DNA of 64,000 nucleotides, from assembly GCF_014199335.1 (NCBI RefSeq), contig NZ_JACIJI010000001.1, positions 496,001 to 560,000 of the forward strand, in the 5' to 3' direction. The stretch is from Stakelama sediminis (GTDB taxonomy: Bacteria > Pseudomonadota > Alphaproteobacteria > Sphingomonadales > Sphingomonadaceae). Positions 55,784 through 64,000 of this stretch are shown in pieces. Made by a program: the position numbers and the translations under genes. Numbering within the stretch: position 1 is the first letter of the stretch; every line of letters begins with the position of its first letter. The notes below the pieces were generated by a model. It had not been told where the DNA came from and searched no databases. It saw only the letters and a list, made by a program, of their open reading frames with translations.

Positions 55784-55831
55784 CAATTAGGGGCGGTCGC
55801 TTTTGTTGTCAAGCGAAGCCCGCACTGTCAA
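55784..55831 (-). promoter_or_regulatory. Promoter of the rpsM-rpsK-rpoA-rplQ operon
   Basis: On the minus strand TTGACA (55812-55807) and TAATTG (55789-55784) are separated by exactly 17 bp. A second TTGACA lies at 55831-55826 just upstream. The interval from here to rpsM is about 140 bases of leader without other recognisable signals. Confidence 0.7.
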
Positions 55832-55860
55832 GCGATATAAATCACTGCTCAACGGGCTTT

Positions 55861-57213
55861 TCATCCGACCGCGGGCAAAATGAGCGTTGCCCGCAACCCC
55901 GGCATGTTATCCCTCAGTTCGAATCGGCCACCATGCATTCGCGCGACCGCCGCCACCAGTGCCAGCCCCAGCCCCGCCCCCGGCGTGGTGCGCGCTCCAT
56001 CCAGCCTCCCGAACCGGCTGAGGGCTCGGTCATGGTCTTCGGGCGCAATACCCGGTCCATGATCGCCGACTTCAATGCGCACTTCCCCGCCATTCAGCAC
56101 GATGGTCAGTTCGACCGTGTCACCGGATTTGCCATAGACCATGGCGTTCTCGATGAGATTTGCCAGCGCCTGTGACAGCAACTGGCGATGCAGCGGTATT
56201 TTCAGGGAGGCTTGCACTTCACCGTGAAATGCAAAGTTCAGGCCATGTTCCTCCACTACAGGCGCGTAGAGATCGGCCAGTTCCTGAACCACGGACAATG
56301 GAGAGGCAGGCTTCAGTGAGTCGGCCGGAACTGCTTCTGAGCGCGTGATTTCCATCATGGTCGATAACAGCCGCGTCATCATATCGGCTTCGCTGATCAA
56401 TGCGGTAAGCGCCGAATCGCGTTCCAGTGGGTCGTCGGCCTTGGCTGCCGTTACAGCGTGGGTGCGTAAGCGAGCGAGCGGCGAACGCAAATCATGCGCC
56501 AGACTATCGGTAACCAGCCGCAGCTCCGCGACCAGCGCGTTGACCCTGTCCAGCATCCCATCCATCTGCCGACCAAGTCGGTCAAATGAATCGGCACTAT
56601 GTTTCGGCGCACCGACCCGATGACTCAGCGCGCCCTGCGTCACCGCTTCGGCAACATTGGCAATTCGGTTCAGGCGACGGGTGACGTAGCGCGTCAACAC
56701 CCATCCGCCCAGGCATCCCAATATCAGTGCCAGTCCCAGTGCCAGCAACAGCGCACGCTCGATCGTCCGCTGCGCATGTTGCACATCATCGAGCATATGG
56801 CCGTTGATCAGCCAGAACTGCCCGACCGGCTGGATGGCCACGCCCGCTTCCCGCTCAGACCACTGGCCTGATTGCGCGATCTTGCCGATCCGGAAACGAT
56901 CCCGTGTCAGCGGCACCGAAGGCGCAAGCGGTCCCTGTCCGGCGATCCGGCGACCCTGTGCAGTTACCACTTCGGCAATCATTGCCCGGTCGCCTGCGCC
57001 CACCGAATTCGATATCGTCTGACGCAGGGCAGGCATTCCGCCCGACCGCCACAACGCTGTCAGCGTGTCGGATTGCTCGATGGTATCACGGCGTAGCTCA
57101 TTAATCGCGTCGCCATGGCTTTGCTGCCAGATGAACCCGATCAGCAACAGGCTCGTCGCCAATGTCATCGTCACCGCCAGCAGCGCCAGCCGGGCGGTAA
57201 TCGTAACGCGCAT
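55861..57213 (-). CDS. Two-component sensor histidine kinase
   Basis: The 450-residue membrane kinase has two membrane helices (LALLAVTMTLATSLLLIGFIW and ALLLALGLALILGCLGGWVL) around a periplasmic sensor of about 120 residues. A HAMP region (RRLNRIANVAEAVTQG) follows, then a HisKA domain with His240 in SLAHDLRSPLARLR, and an ATPase domain with NLIENAMVYGKSG, GDHGPGI and GAGLGLALVAAVARMHGG. All are intact. The signal it senses is unknown. The start at 57213 shares a base with the regulator's stop codon (TGATG). Its position inside the ribosomal cluster is unusual. Confidence 0.93.
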   Translation of the reverse strand: MRVTITARLALLAVTMTLATSLLLIGFIWQQSHGDAINELRRDTIEQSDTLTALWRSGGMPALRQTISNSVGAGDRAMIAEVVTAQGRRIAGQGPLAPSVPLTRDRFRIGKIAQSGQWSEREAGVAIQPVGQFWLINGHMLDDVQHAQRTIERALLLALGLALILGCLGGWVLTRYVTRRLNRIANVAEAVTQGALSHRVGAPKHSADSFDRLGRQMDGMLDRVNALVAELRLVTDSLAHDLRSPLARLRTHAVTAAKADDPLERDSALTALISEADMMTRLLSTMMEITRSEAVPADSLKPASPLSVVQELADLYAPVVEEHGLNFAFHGEVQASLKIPLHRQLLSQALANLIENAMVYGKSGDTVELTIVLNGGEVRIEVGDHGPGIAPEDHDRALSRFGRLDGARTTPGAGLGLALVAAVARMHGGRFELRDNMPGLRATLILPAVG

Positions 57214-57905
57214 CAATTCTGCACGGACAACATATATCCCGCGCCGCGTACGGTATGAAGCAATGGCTGTTCGAAACCGTCATCGATCTTGCGGCGCAGG
57301 CGCGCGATATGCACATCGACGACATTCGACCCCGGATCGAAATGATAATTCCAGACCTTTTCCAGCATCATCGTGCGGGTCACTACCTGTTCGGCATTAC
57401 GCGCAAGATATTCAAGCAGGCTGAATTCCCGTGCACCCAGCGTGATCATGCACCCTTGCCGTGTTGCCCGGCGAGCACGCAAGTCGACTTCCAGATCGCC
57501 CACCCGCAATTTTGCCTGTTCGGTGGCTTCGTCATCAGGCCGCGCGCGCCGTAGCAGCGCCTCGACCCGCGCCAGTAATTCGGTAAAGGAAAAGGGCTTG
57601 GTCAGATAGTCGTCCGCTCCTGCCTGCAGGCCGTCGACCCGGTCATCGACGGTTCCCAGCGCCGACAGAACAAGCGCCGGAATGCGATTGCCCGAATCCC
57701 GTGCTGCCCCGATCATCGACAGGCCGTCCATGCCGGGCAGCATCCTGTCGACGATCATCAGGTCGAAAACGCCCTCGCCCGCAAGTTTCAGGCCGTCTCG
57801 GCCGTTGTCGCAATGCTCGGTGACGAAGCCCGCCTCCTTCAGCCCCTTGGCCATATAGGCCGCGGTTGCATCGTCGTCTTCGATCAACAGGAGCTTGCCG
57901 GACAT
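57213..57905 (-). CDS. OmpR/PhoB-type response regulator
   Basis: The 230-residue protein has a receiver domain with acidic pocket EDDD (residues 10-13), phospho-acceptor Asp53 (MIVDRMLPGMDG) and Lys in TKPF. A winged-helix DNA-binding domain follows, with LGAREFSLLEYLARNAEQVVTR and NVVDVHIARLRRKID. It is encoded before and coupled to the histidine kinase, so the two form a pair. The start at 57905 (MSGKLLLIEDD) is preferred to a GTG three codons upstream. Targets are unknown. Confidence 0.93.
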   Translation of the reverse strand: MSGKLLLIEDDDATAAYMAKGLKEAGFVTEHCDNGRDGLKLAGEGVFDLMIVDRMLPGMDGLSMIGAARDSGNRIPALVLSALGTVDDRVDGLQAGADDYLTKPFSFTELLARVEALLRRARPDDEATEQAKLRVGDLEVDLRARRATRQGCMITLGAREFSLLEYLARNAEQVVTRTMMLEKVWNYHFDPGSNVVDVHIARLRRKIDDGFEQPLLHTVRGAGYMLSVQN

Positions 57906-58030
57906 AGTATCCACGCCATTACAGTTTCCGCCGCTATAGCCGCCCGTCCACGCGCGGAAAAGGGGCAGTAAAGCATAGATGGCCCACGCCTTTGCGACGC
58001 AGACGATTCACCGGCATTCGTGGAACCGAT

Positions 58031-58687
58031 TCAGATGACCTTGCCGTCGAGTACCGCTTCGATTTCTTTAGTCACCGTATCGATCTGAGCCATGCCGTCG
58101 ACTCGACGAACCAGACCACGCGCTTCGTAGATCGGCAGGATCGGCGCAGTCTTGGCGCGATATTCAGCCATGCGAGTACGTACGGTTTCGGCGTTGTCGT
58201 CCGGGCGACGTTTGAACTCATGTCCGCCACACACATCGCAAGTGCCTTTAACCTTCGGCAGCTTATACTTGTCGTGATAGCCCTCACCGCAGTTCGCGCA
58301 GGTGAAACGACCGACGATGCGATCGACCAGCGCATCCTCATCGACCTTCAGTTCGATGACATAATCGAGTTTGCGTCCGCGTTCGGCCAGAAGCCCGTCA
58401 AGCGACTCCGCCTGTGCCGCTGTCCGGGGGTAGCCGTCGAAGATCGCTCCCTTTTCGGTATCGGGCTGATCGAGGCGTTCGCCGATAATCGCAGAGACGA
58501 TATCGTCGGACACCAGTTCGCCCGCCTCCATCACCGCCTTGGCTTTCAACCCCACCGGGGTTTCCGCCTTCACCGCAGCGCGCAGCATGTCGCCGGTCGA
58601 TAGCTGGACCATACCGCGATCATGTTCCAGGCGGCTTGCCTGAGTGCCCTTGCCAGCTCCCGGCGGGCCGAGCAGAATGATGTTCAC
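58031..58687 (-). CDS. adk: Adenylate kinase
   Basis: Adk interconverts ATP, ADP and AMP. The 218-residue protein has the P-loop GPPGAGKGTQASRL and a long lid with four zinc-type Cys (CANCGEGY and CDVCGG), a pattern typical of the zinc-containing form. The start is GTG at 58687 with GGGGGGA upstream. It directly follows secY, as in many bacteria, but the next genes are a two-component system rather than rpsM. Confidence 0.97.
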   Translation of the reverse strand: MNIILLGPPGAGKGTQASRLEHDRGMVQLSTGDMLRAAVKAETPVGLKAKAVMEAGELVSDDIVSAIIGERLDQPDTEKGAIFDGYPRTAAQAESLDGLLAERGRKLDYVIELKVDEDALVDRIVGRFTCANCGEGYHDKYKLPKVKGTCDVCGGHEFKRRPDDNAETVRTRMAEYRAKTAPILPIYEARGLVRRVDGMAQIDTVTKEIEAVLDGKVI

Positions 58688-58735
58688 AGGCTTTCCCCCC
58701 TGTTTCTCGTCAGTCTTGAGTCTGCCAGCCCGGCC

Positions 58736-60100
58736 TTAGCGCCTGCGGCCGCCCTTCAGCTTGGCCTTCTTGATCAGGTCACCATATTGATGGGCAAGCA
58801 GATGCGACTGAATCTGTGCAACCGTGTCCATGGTTACGTTGACCACGATCAGAAGGCTAGTCCCACCAAGGTAGAAGGGAATGCCCATCGCCGAAACCAG
58901 ATATTCGGGCACCAGACAGATCAGCGCCAGATAGGCAGCACCAATCACGGTAATCCGGGTCAGCACATAATCGAGATAGACCTCGGTATTCTTACCCGGA
59001 CGAATGCCGGGAATAAACCCGCCATAGCGCTTCAGATTGTCCGCAGTCTCTTCCGGGTTGAACACCACAGCGGTGTAGAAGAAAGCAAAGAAGACGATAC
59101 CCGCGCCATAAAGCAGCATATAGGTGAGCGACCCGTGCTGCAGATACTGGTTGAGCGTAATAATGGCATCGCCCCACCAGCTCTGACCCGCGACGTGGTT
59201 GCCCGCGAACTGCGTGATGGTCAGCGGCAGCAGCAGCAGCGACGACGCGAAGATCGGCGGAATCACACCCGAAGTGTTGATCTTCAGCGGCAGATGGCTG
59301 CGCTCCGCCTGCATACCGCGTGCCGTCTGGCGTTTGGGATACTGGATCAGAATTCGCCGCTGAGCATGTTCCATGAAGCAGATAAACAGTACGATCGCTG
59401 CCACCGCCGCGATCAGCACCGCCACGGTCAGCGGATTGACCGAGCCCGAACGGCCGCCTTCGAACAACTGGGCAAGGCTGATAGGCAGCCGCGCGACGAT
59501 ACCCGCCATGATGATCAGGCTGATACCGTTGCCAACACCGCGACTGGTGATTTGTTCACCCAGCCACATCAGGAACATCGTACCGCCGATCAGGCTGACG
59601 ACTGCGCCGATACGGAACAACCATCCCGGCTGCACCACCGCATGCACGCCTGCCGATGCGCCGAACGATTCAAGCCCGGCGGCAAGCGCATAGCCCTGCA
59701 CCGCGGTCAGCGCGACCGTGCCATAGCGCGTATATTGATTCAGGCGCATCCGGCCCGATTCGCCCTCCTTCTTGATCGCCGCCAGTTGCGGGCTGAGCGA
59801 TGTCGCGAGCTGCACCACGATCGAGGCGGTGATGTAGGGCATCACGCCAAGCGCAGTGATGCTCATCCGCTTGAGCGATCCGCCTGAGAAGTTGTTGAAG
59901 AAATCAAGCACCCCGCCCGAGGTGCGCTCGGCCAGCACGCCAAGTGCGGTGGGGTCGATTCCGGGTAGCGGCACATAGGTCAGCATGCGGAAGATAATCA
60001 GCGCACCGATGGTGAACCACAGGCGCTTCTTCAGCTCCGTCGCCTTGCTGAAATTGGCCAGGCTCAACCCGGCGGACATCTGGTCGGCAGCACTTGCCAT
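58736..60100 (-). CDS. secY: Preprotein translocase subunit SecY
   Basis: SecY forms the protein-conducting channel with SecE and SecG. The 454-residue protein has ten predicted membrane helices and typical motifs TYVPLPGIDP near the first helix, MSITALGVMPYITASIVVQL, and GFIPGIRPGKNTEVYLDYVL in the C-terminal half. It lies between rplO and adk. Confidence 0.97.
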   Translation of the reverse strand: MASAADQMSAGLSLANFSKATELKKRLWFTIGALIIFRMLTYVPLPGIDPTALGVLAERTSGGVLDFFNNFSGGSLKRMSITALGVMPYITASIVVQLATSLSPQLAAIKKEGESGRMRLNQYTRYGTVALTAVQGYALAAGLESFGASAGVHAVVQPGWLFRIGAVVSLIGGTMFLMWLGEQITSRGVGNGISLIIMAGIVARLPISLAQLFEGGRSGSVNPLTVAVLIAAVAAIVLFICFMEHAQRRILIQYPKRQTARGMQAERSHLPLKINTSGVIPPIFASSLLLLPLTITQFAGNHVAGQSWWGDAIITLNQYLQHGSLTYMLLYGAGIVFFAFFYTAVVFNPEETADNLKRYGGFIPGIRPGKNTEVYLDYVLTRITVIGAAYLALICLVPEYLVSAMGIPFYLGGTSLLIVVNVTMDTVAQIQSHLLAHQYGDLIKKAKLKGGRRR

Positions 60101-60213
60101 AATCGTTTCTGAATCCCGATATAAACAAAGCGGCGGGATCGGTTCCTCCGCCCCCGCCGCTTCATATAGTCATGCAATCCGACTTGTCTAAGCCCGATTG
60201 CGCGGCGTGCCGA

Positions 60214-60744
60214 TTAAGCGTCCGCCTTTTTTCCTCTGGACTGGCCCTTGCCCTTCTTGGCAGCGGCCTTTTCCGAAGCGGCGACGACTTCGATCACCTC
60301 GACCGAACCACCTGCCTTTTCGACAGCTTCCTTGGCTGACTTGGACGCACCGGCGACAACGAACTTCAGCTTTGCCGACAGTTCCCCCTTGCCCAGCAGA
60401 CGCACACCGTCCTTGCCGCCACGTGCCAGACCGGCAGCCTTCAGCGCGTCATGGTCCACGGTGGCCTTGGCATCGAGCTTCTTTGCATCGACGGCCTTCT
60501 GCACCGCGCCCAGGTTCACTTCGGCATAATCCTTGGCGAAGATGTTGTTGAAGCCGCGCTTCGGCAGGCGCATGTGAAGCGGCATCTGACCGCCCTCAAA
60601 GCCATTGATCGCGACGCCCGAGCGCGCCTTCGCACCCTTCTGACCACGACCGCCGGTCTTGCCTTTGCCCGAACCGATCCCGCGCCCGATGCGCATCCGG
60701 CCCTTACGAGCGCCTTCATTGTCCTTGAGTTCGTTGATTTTCAT
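60214..60744 (-). CDS. rplO: 50S ribosomal protein L15
   Basis: The 176-residue protein starts [37 protein letters not shown], the L15 signature, and has a Lys/Ala-rich C-terminal extension ([22 protein letters not shown]) longer than in Escherichia coli. The ATG at 60744 is used; a GTG three codons earlier is unlikely. Confidence 0.96.
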   Translation of the reverse strand: MKINELKDNEGARKGRMRIGRGIGSGKGKTGGRGQKGAKARSGVAINGFEGGQMPLHMRLPKRGFNNIFAKDYAEVNLGAVQKAVDAKKLDAKATVDHDALKAAGLARGGKDGVRLLGKGELSAKLKFVVAGASKSAKEAVEKAGGSVEVIEVVAASEKAAAKKGKGQSRGKKADA

Positions 60745-60786
60745 AATATGCACTCGCTTTCGCTTTGTTCGCGCTGAAATAGAGGA

Positions 60787-60805
60787 AGGGGGCCATTAGC
60801 CCCCT
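60787..60805 (-). other. Small GC-rich hairpin between rpmD and rplO
   Basis: AGGGGGC and GCCCCCT form a perfect 7-bp stem with a 5-base loop in the 90-bp gap between the two genes. There is no T-tract, so attenuation or mRNA processing is more likely than termination. Confidence 0.4.
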
Positions 60806-60835
60806 ACCCCGTGTTTGTCACGATCGAAAAGGCGT

Positions 60836-61033
60836 TCAGCCTTCGACCGACACCATATGGGCGACCTTGGCGATCATGCCGCGTACATCCGGCGTATCTT
60901 CCAATTCGACCGTCCTGTGCATCTTGTTGAGGCCCAGACCGATCAGCGTCGCGCGCTGGCTCTTGTCACGGCGAATGGGCGAACCCGTCTGGGTAACCTT
61001 CACCGTCTTTTTCGCGTTCTTCTTCGCAGCCAT
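60836..61033 (-). CDS. rpmD: 50S ribosomal protein L30
   Basis: The 65-residue protein carries the L30 pattern [26 protein letters not shown]. It has a short Lys-rich N-terminus ([12 protein letters not shown]) and lies between rpsE and rplO in the standard spc order. Confidence 0.95.
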   Translation of the reverse strand: MAAKKNAKKTVKVTQTGSPIRRDKSQRATLIGLGLNKMHRTVELEDTPDVRGMIAKVAHMVSVEG

Positions 61034-61039
61034 GGGGCC

Positions 61040-61765
61040 TTACTCCGTGATCGCCGCGGCATCGGCCTCGGCGGTCTGCGATCCACCACGGCCCAGCAGG
61101 TCGGCGACCTTCTTGCCGCGACGCTGTGCCACCGCCTTGGGGCTGGACTGATCGCCCAGTGCCTCAAAGGTCGCACGGATCATGTTATAGGGGTTCGACG
61201 TGCCTACCGACTTGGTCACGACGTCCGCAACGCCCAACGCCTCGAACACCGCACGCATCGGACCGCCAGCGATGATGCCGGTTCCCGGAGGTGCTGAACG
61301 CGCATAAATGCGACCAGCGCCAAAGGTGCCGCGACCGTCATGGTGCAACGTCCGGCCTTCGCGCAGCGGCACGCGAATCATTTTCTTCTTTGCGGAGGCG
61401 GTCGCCTTGGAGATGGCCTCAGGCACTTCTCGCGCCTTACCATGACCAAAGCCGACCCGGCCATTGCCGTCACCGACCACGACGAGTGCAGCAAAGCCGA
61501 AGCGCTTACCACCCTTCACCGTCTTGGAGACGCGGTTGATATGCACCAGCTTTTCGATCAGCTCTTCGCCGTCGTCCTGATTGTTGCGACGGTCGTCGCG
61601 ACGACCACGGCCACGGCCGCCCCGATCACCACGGTCACCGCCGCGTCCGCGACCGCCACGGCCGCCGCGATTCTGCTGCGGCTGGGTGGCATCCTGCGCC
61701 GTGGTTTCGGGCGCAGTCTTCGCTTCGGGCTGATTGCCCTGGCCGGTCGTATTTTCGTCAGCCAT
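61040..61765 (-). CDS. rpsE: 30S ribosomal protein S5 with Arg/Gly-rich N-terminal extension
   Basis: S5 lies at the decoding site of the 30S subunit. The core ([33 protein letters not shown], then [15 protein letters not shown]) begins near residue 68 of 241. Before it comes a disordered extension with acidic start and an RGG-like run ([28 protein letters not shown]). Escherichia coli S5 has only 166 residues. The extension is in the same frame without a good internal start, so it is probably real. Confidence 0.95.
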   Translation of the reverse strand: MADENTTGQGNQPEAKTAPETTAQDATQPQQNRGGRGGRGRGGDRGDRGGRGRGRRDDRRNNQDDGEELIEKLVHINRVSKTVKGGKRFGFAALVVVGDGNGRVGFGHGKAREVPEAISKATASAKKKMIRVPLREGRTLHHDGRGTFGAGRIYARSAPPGTGIIAGGPMRAVFEALGVADVVTKSVGTSNPYNMIRATFEALGDQSSPKAVAQRRGKKVADLLGRGGSQTAEADAAAITE

Positions 61766-61767
61766 TC

Positions 61768-62124
61768 TTAAAACTCCAATCCGCCTTCACGCGCCGCATC
61801 GGCAAGCGCCTTGACACGACCGTGGAACAGGAACCCGCCGCGATCGAACACGACCTGCGTCACACCAGCCTTTTTCGCGGCCTCTGCAACGCGCGTGCCG
61901 ACATCCTTGGCAGCGTCGATGGTGGCGCCGGAGGTGCCGCGCACATCCTTCTCCAGTGTCGACGCAGCAGCGACGGTCTTGCCCGCCTGATCGTCGATCA
62001 CCTGAGCATAGATATGCTTGCCTGAACGATGGATCGACAGCCGGGGACGGCCACCGGCGCGTCCGCGAAGCGCACTGCGGTTGCGGCGACGCCGCTTCTC
62101 GAAGAGGGAAAGACCCTTGGTCAT
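61768..62124 (-). CDS. rplR: 50S ribosomal protein L18
   Basis: The 118-residue protein has a basic N-terminus ([14 protein letters not shown]) and the L18 core [33 protein letters not shown]. It binds 5S rRNA. Its start codon overlaps the rplF stop codon (TAATG). Confidence 0.96.
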   Translation of the reverse strand: MTKGLSLFEKRRRRNRSALRGRAGGRPRLSIHRSGKHIYAQVIDDQAGKTVAAASTLEKDVRGTSGATIDAAKDVGTRVAEAAKKAGVTQVVFDRGGFLFHGRVKALADAAREGGLEF

Positions 62125-62657
62125 TACTTCTTCTTCCCTTCCTTGCGGAAGATATACTCGCCCGCATATTTGATGCCCTTGCCCTTATAGGGCTCGGGAC
62201 GACGCCAGCGCCGGATTTCAGCCGCGAGCTGACCAACCTTCTGCTTGTCGATGCCGGAGATTTCGACCGTTGTCTGGTCCGGCGTCTTGATCTCGATGCC
62301 TTCCGGCACGTCGATATCGACATCGTGGCTGAAACCGAGCTGAAGCTTAAGCTTCTTGCCCTGCGCACTGGCACGATAGCCAACACCGTTGATCTCAAGC
62401 CGCTTCGAAAAGCCCTCGGTCACACCCGTCACCAGGTTCTGCACCAGCGTACGCTGCATGCCCCAGAAGGAGCGTGCGCGCTTGGTGTCGTTCGCCGGCT
62501 GCAACTGGATACCGCGATCGGTCATCTCATAAGAGACCAGCGGATCCTTCGGCATGGTGAGCGCACCCTTCGGCCCCTTCACCGAAATTTCGTCGCCGTC
62601 GATATTGGCGGTGACACCCGCCGGAATCGCGACCGGCCGTTTGCCTGTACGACTCAT
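62124..62657 (-). CDS. rplF: 50S ribosomal protein L6
   Basis: The 177-residue protein has the L6 pattern [29 protein letters not shown] and the C-terminal [16 protein letters not shown] motif. It follows rpsH; the start codon shares a base with the rpsH stop codon (TGATG). Confidence 0.96.
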   Translation of the reverse strand: MSRTGKRPVAIPAGVTANIDGDEISVKGPKGALTMPKDPLVSYEMTDRGIQLQPANDTKRARSFWGMQRTLVQNLVTGVTEGFSKRLEINGVGYRASAQGKKLKLQLGFSHDVDIDVPEGIEIKTPDQTTVEISGIDKQKVGQLAAEIRRWRRPEPYKGKGIKYAGEYIFRKEGKKK

Positions 62658-63052
62658 CAGAACACCTCCGCCAGCACTTCGCCGCCGACATTCTGGTCAC
62701 GCGCCTCAGCGTCGGACAGAACGCCGCGTGGCGTCGAAACGATGGTGATGCCCAGGCCGTTGCGCACGCGCGGCAGGTCTTTCGACCCCGAATAGACGCG
62801 ACGGCCGGGCTTCGAGACGCGCGCGATTTTCTTGATCGCAGGCTGGCCCTCAAAATATTTCAGCTCGATGCGGATGCCGGCTGCCGGCCCCATCTGCTCT
62901 TCGGAATAGCCGCGGATGAAACCTTCACGCTGCAGAACGTCGAGCACGCGGGTGCGCAGCTTCGACGCCGGCGTCAGGACAGAGTCCTTACGCGCGCGCT
63001 GGCCGTTGCGGATGCGGGTGAGCATATCACCCAAAGGATCGGTCAATGCCAT
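62657..63052 (-). CDS. rpsH: 30S ribosomal protein S8
   Basis: The 131-residue protein starts [25 protein letters not shown], as S8 does, and has [33 protein letters not shown] at the end. It binds 16S rRNA and in other bacteria also represses translation of the spc operon. Confidence 0.96.
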   Translation of the reverse strand: MALTDPLGDMLTRIRNGQRARKDSVLTPASKLRTRVLDVLQREGFIRGYSEEQMGPAAGIRIELKYFEGQPAIKKIARVSKPGRRVYSGSKDLPRVRNGLGITIVSTPRGVLSDAEARDQNVGGEVLAEVF

Positions 63053-63064
63053 CTTTGAATATCC

Positions 63065-63370
63065 TTACCAGCTCGACTTGGTGAGGCCGGGGATCATGCC
63101 CTTGTTGGCAAGATCGCGCAGCATCACGCGCGCCAGACGGAACTTACGGTAATAACCGCGCGGACGCCCTGTGAGCTCGCAGCGATTACGCACGCGGGTC
63201 GGATTACCGTTCCGCGGAATCTCCGCCATCTTGAGCCGTGCGATGAGACGCTCGGTCTCATCGAGCGACTTGTCGTTCGCGATGGCCTTCAGTTTCGCAT
63301 ATTTAGGCGCATACTTCTTAACAAGCTTCTTGCGCCGTTCGTTCTTGTTGATCGAACTCAGTTTCGCCAT
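63065..63370 (-). CDS. rpsN: 30S ribosomal protein S14
   Basis: The 101-residue protein is the long, zinc-free form of S14 ([40 protein letters not shown]), as expected in alphaproteobacteria. It lies between rplE and rpsH in the standard order. Confidence 0.96.
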   Translation of the reverse strand: MAKLSSINKNERRKKLVKKYAPKYAKLKAIANDKSLDETERLIARLKMAEIPRNGNPTRVRNRCELTGRPRGYYRKFRLARVMLRDLANKGMIPGLTKSSW

Positions 63371-63389
63371 GACTTAAGTTCTTCCTTCC

Positions 63390-63968
63390 TTATGCCGCCT
63401 GCTTCGCTTCCGCATCCTGCGGGAACGGGAAGCCGAAGAGACGCAGCAGCTCGCGCGCTTCGTCGTCGGTCTTCGCGGTGGTGGTGACAATCACGTCCAT
63501 GCCGCGCACCTTATCGATGCGGTCATAGTTGATTTCGGGGAACACGATCTGTTCCTTCACGCCCATGGCATAGTTGCCACGACCGTCAAAGGACTTCGGG
63601 TTCAGGCCGCGAAAGTCGCGGATGCGCGGCATCGCGATCGTCACGAAACGATCGAGAAACTCGTACATGCGTTCGCGACGCAGCGTGACCTTGCAACCGA
63701 TCGCCATGCCTTCGCGCAGACGGAACTGGGCGATGGACTTCTTGGCACGGGTGACGACGGGCTTCTGGCCCGCGATCAGTTCCATTTCGGAAACCGCCTG
63801 CTCGACCTTCTTACGGTCCTGGGTGGCTTCGCCGACACCCATGTTGAGCACGATCTTTTCGATCCGCGGAACTTCCATGATGTTCTTGTAACCGAACTTC
63901 GACTGCATCGCCTTGGCGACTTCATCGTCATACAGCTTCTTCATCCGCGGCACATATTTGTCAGCCAT
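63390..63968 (-). CDS. rplE: 50S ribosomal protein L5
   Basis: The 192-residue protein carries the L5 motifs [26 protein letters not shown] and [10 protein letters not shown]-like ([28 protein letters not shown]). It binds 5S rRNA. The start codon overlaps the rplX stop region by eight bases. Confidence 0.96.
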   Translation of the reverse strand: MADKYVPRMKKLYDDEVAKAMQSKFGYKNIMEVPRIEKIVLNMGVGEATQDRKKVEQAVSEMELIAGQKPVVTRAKKSIAQFRLREGMAIGCKVTLRRERMYEFLDRFVTIAMPRIRDFRGLNPKSFDGRGNYAMGVKEQIVFPEINYDRIDKVRGMDVIVTTTAKTDDEARELLRLFGFPFPQDAEAKQAA

Positions 63969-64000
63969 TGATGACCTCCCCGGACTTCACGGCCACACGG
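63961..64000 (-). CDS. rplX: 50S ribosomal protein L24, C-terminal end only
   Basis: Only the last 12 codons and the stop TGA (63963-63961) are inside the window. They read [12 protein letters not shown], matching the usual alphaproteobacterial L24 ending GEVIDG, and the gene order before rplE agrees. The rest lies beyond the right edge. Confidence 0.8.
   Translation of the reverse strand, partial: RVAVKSGEVING

Noticed and set aside
55621-55812. Small open frame upstream of rpsM
   Set aside because: It overlaps the rpsM leader and start, has no ribosome site, and its Cys/Trp-rich composition is not protein-like.
1-64000. tRNA, rRNA, CRISPR arrays, prophage or transposase genes
   Set aside because: No cloverleaf, rRNA core sequence, regularly spaced repeats or recombinase motifs were recognised in the gaps; the two palindromic elements carry no enzyme.

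Overview
The window is a high-GC, gene-dense stretch of chromosome from an alphaproteobacterium, most likely Sphingomonadales (Sphingomonadaceae). The grounds are the ATP synthase F0 order I-a-c-b'-b with two b-type subunits, a DUF2093 gene beside xseA, many large TonB-dependent receptors, long Arg/Gly-rich S5, and frequent TTG/GTG starts. Genus and species cannot be read from the sequence. No rRNA, tRNA, CRISPR array or transposase gene was found. About 62 genes are called, most on the minus strand.

Layout, left to right. (1) 1-8.4 kb: a truncated polysaccharide deacetylase, a DUF3857/transglutaminase/TPR protein, uvrC, a small secreted protein, a divergent OpgH-like glucosyltransferase and an SMR exporter. 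(2) 8.4-11.0 kb: the F0 operon atpI-atpB-atpE-atpF'-atpF with a promoter and a terminator. (3) 11.1-14.9 kb: ydbH-ynbE-ydbL, a proposed inter-membrane lipid transport operon. (4) 15-21.3 kb: radC, a 166-bp palindromic repeat, a low-complexity secreted protein, a penicillin/AHL-acylase-type hydrolase and clpB, whose heat-shock-like promoter encloses a 20-bp perfect palindrome. (5) 21.3-31.4 kb: the accessory block, in which two paralogous TonB-dependent receptors flank a translationally coupled pair of TPR-fused enzymes, a 2OG-Fe(II) oxygenase and a sulfotransferase. (6) 31.6-40.4 kb: an M23 lipoprotein, DUF2093, xseA, purD (divergent from xseA with overlapping start codons), an HhH protein, a CorC/CNNM-type protein, an OmpA-like lipoprotein, tadA, bacterioferritin and an Hpt protein. 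(7) 40.5-46 kb: a 222-bp palindromic element that supplies the tusA stop codon, then tusA, der, bamB, a YfgM-like protein and panB. (8) 46-53 kb: an ArsC-like reductase, two lipoproteins, a BtuF-like cobalamin-binding protein, a small membrane protein that may be a BtuM-like transporter, guaA and a prolyl oligopeptidase. (9) 53-64 kb: the spc/alpha ribosomal cluster (rplX to secY-adk, then rpsM-rpsK-rpoA-rplQ), interrupted between adk and rpsM by a two-component system.

The best candidate for a little-described system is block 5. The receptors presumably take up a ligand, and the two coupled enzymes look able to hydroxylate and sulfate a peptide or glycan. Both enzymes share one architecture, an N-terminal TPR region and a C-terminal catalytic domain, which suggests a common bound partner. 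The downstream receptor gene is visibly AT-rich. Other items worth checking are the two long palindromic elements, the OpgH homologue with several conserved residues replaced, and the signalling genes inside the ribosomal cluster. All functions are inferred from recognised motifs without database searches.
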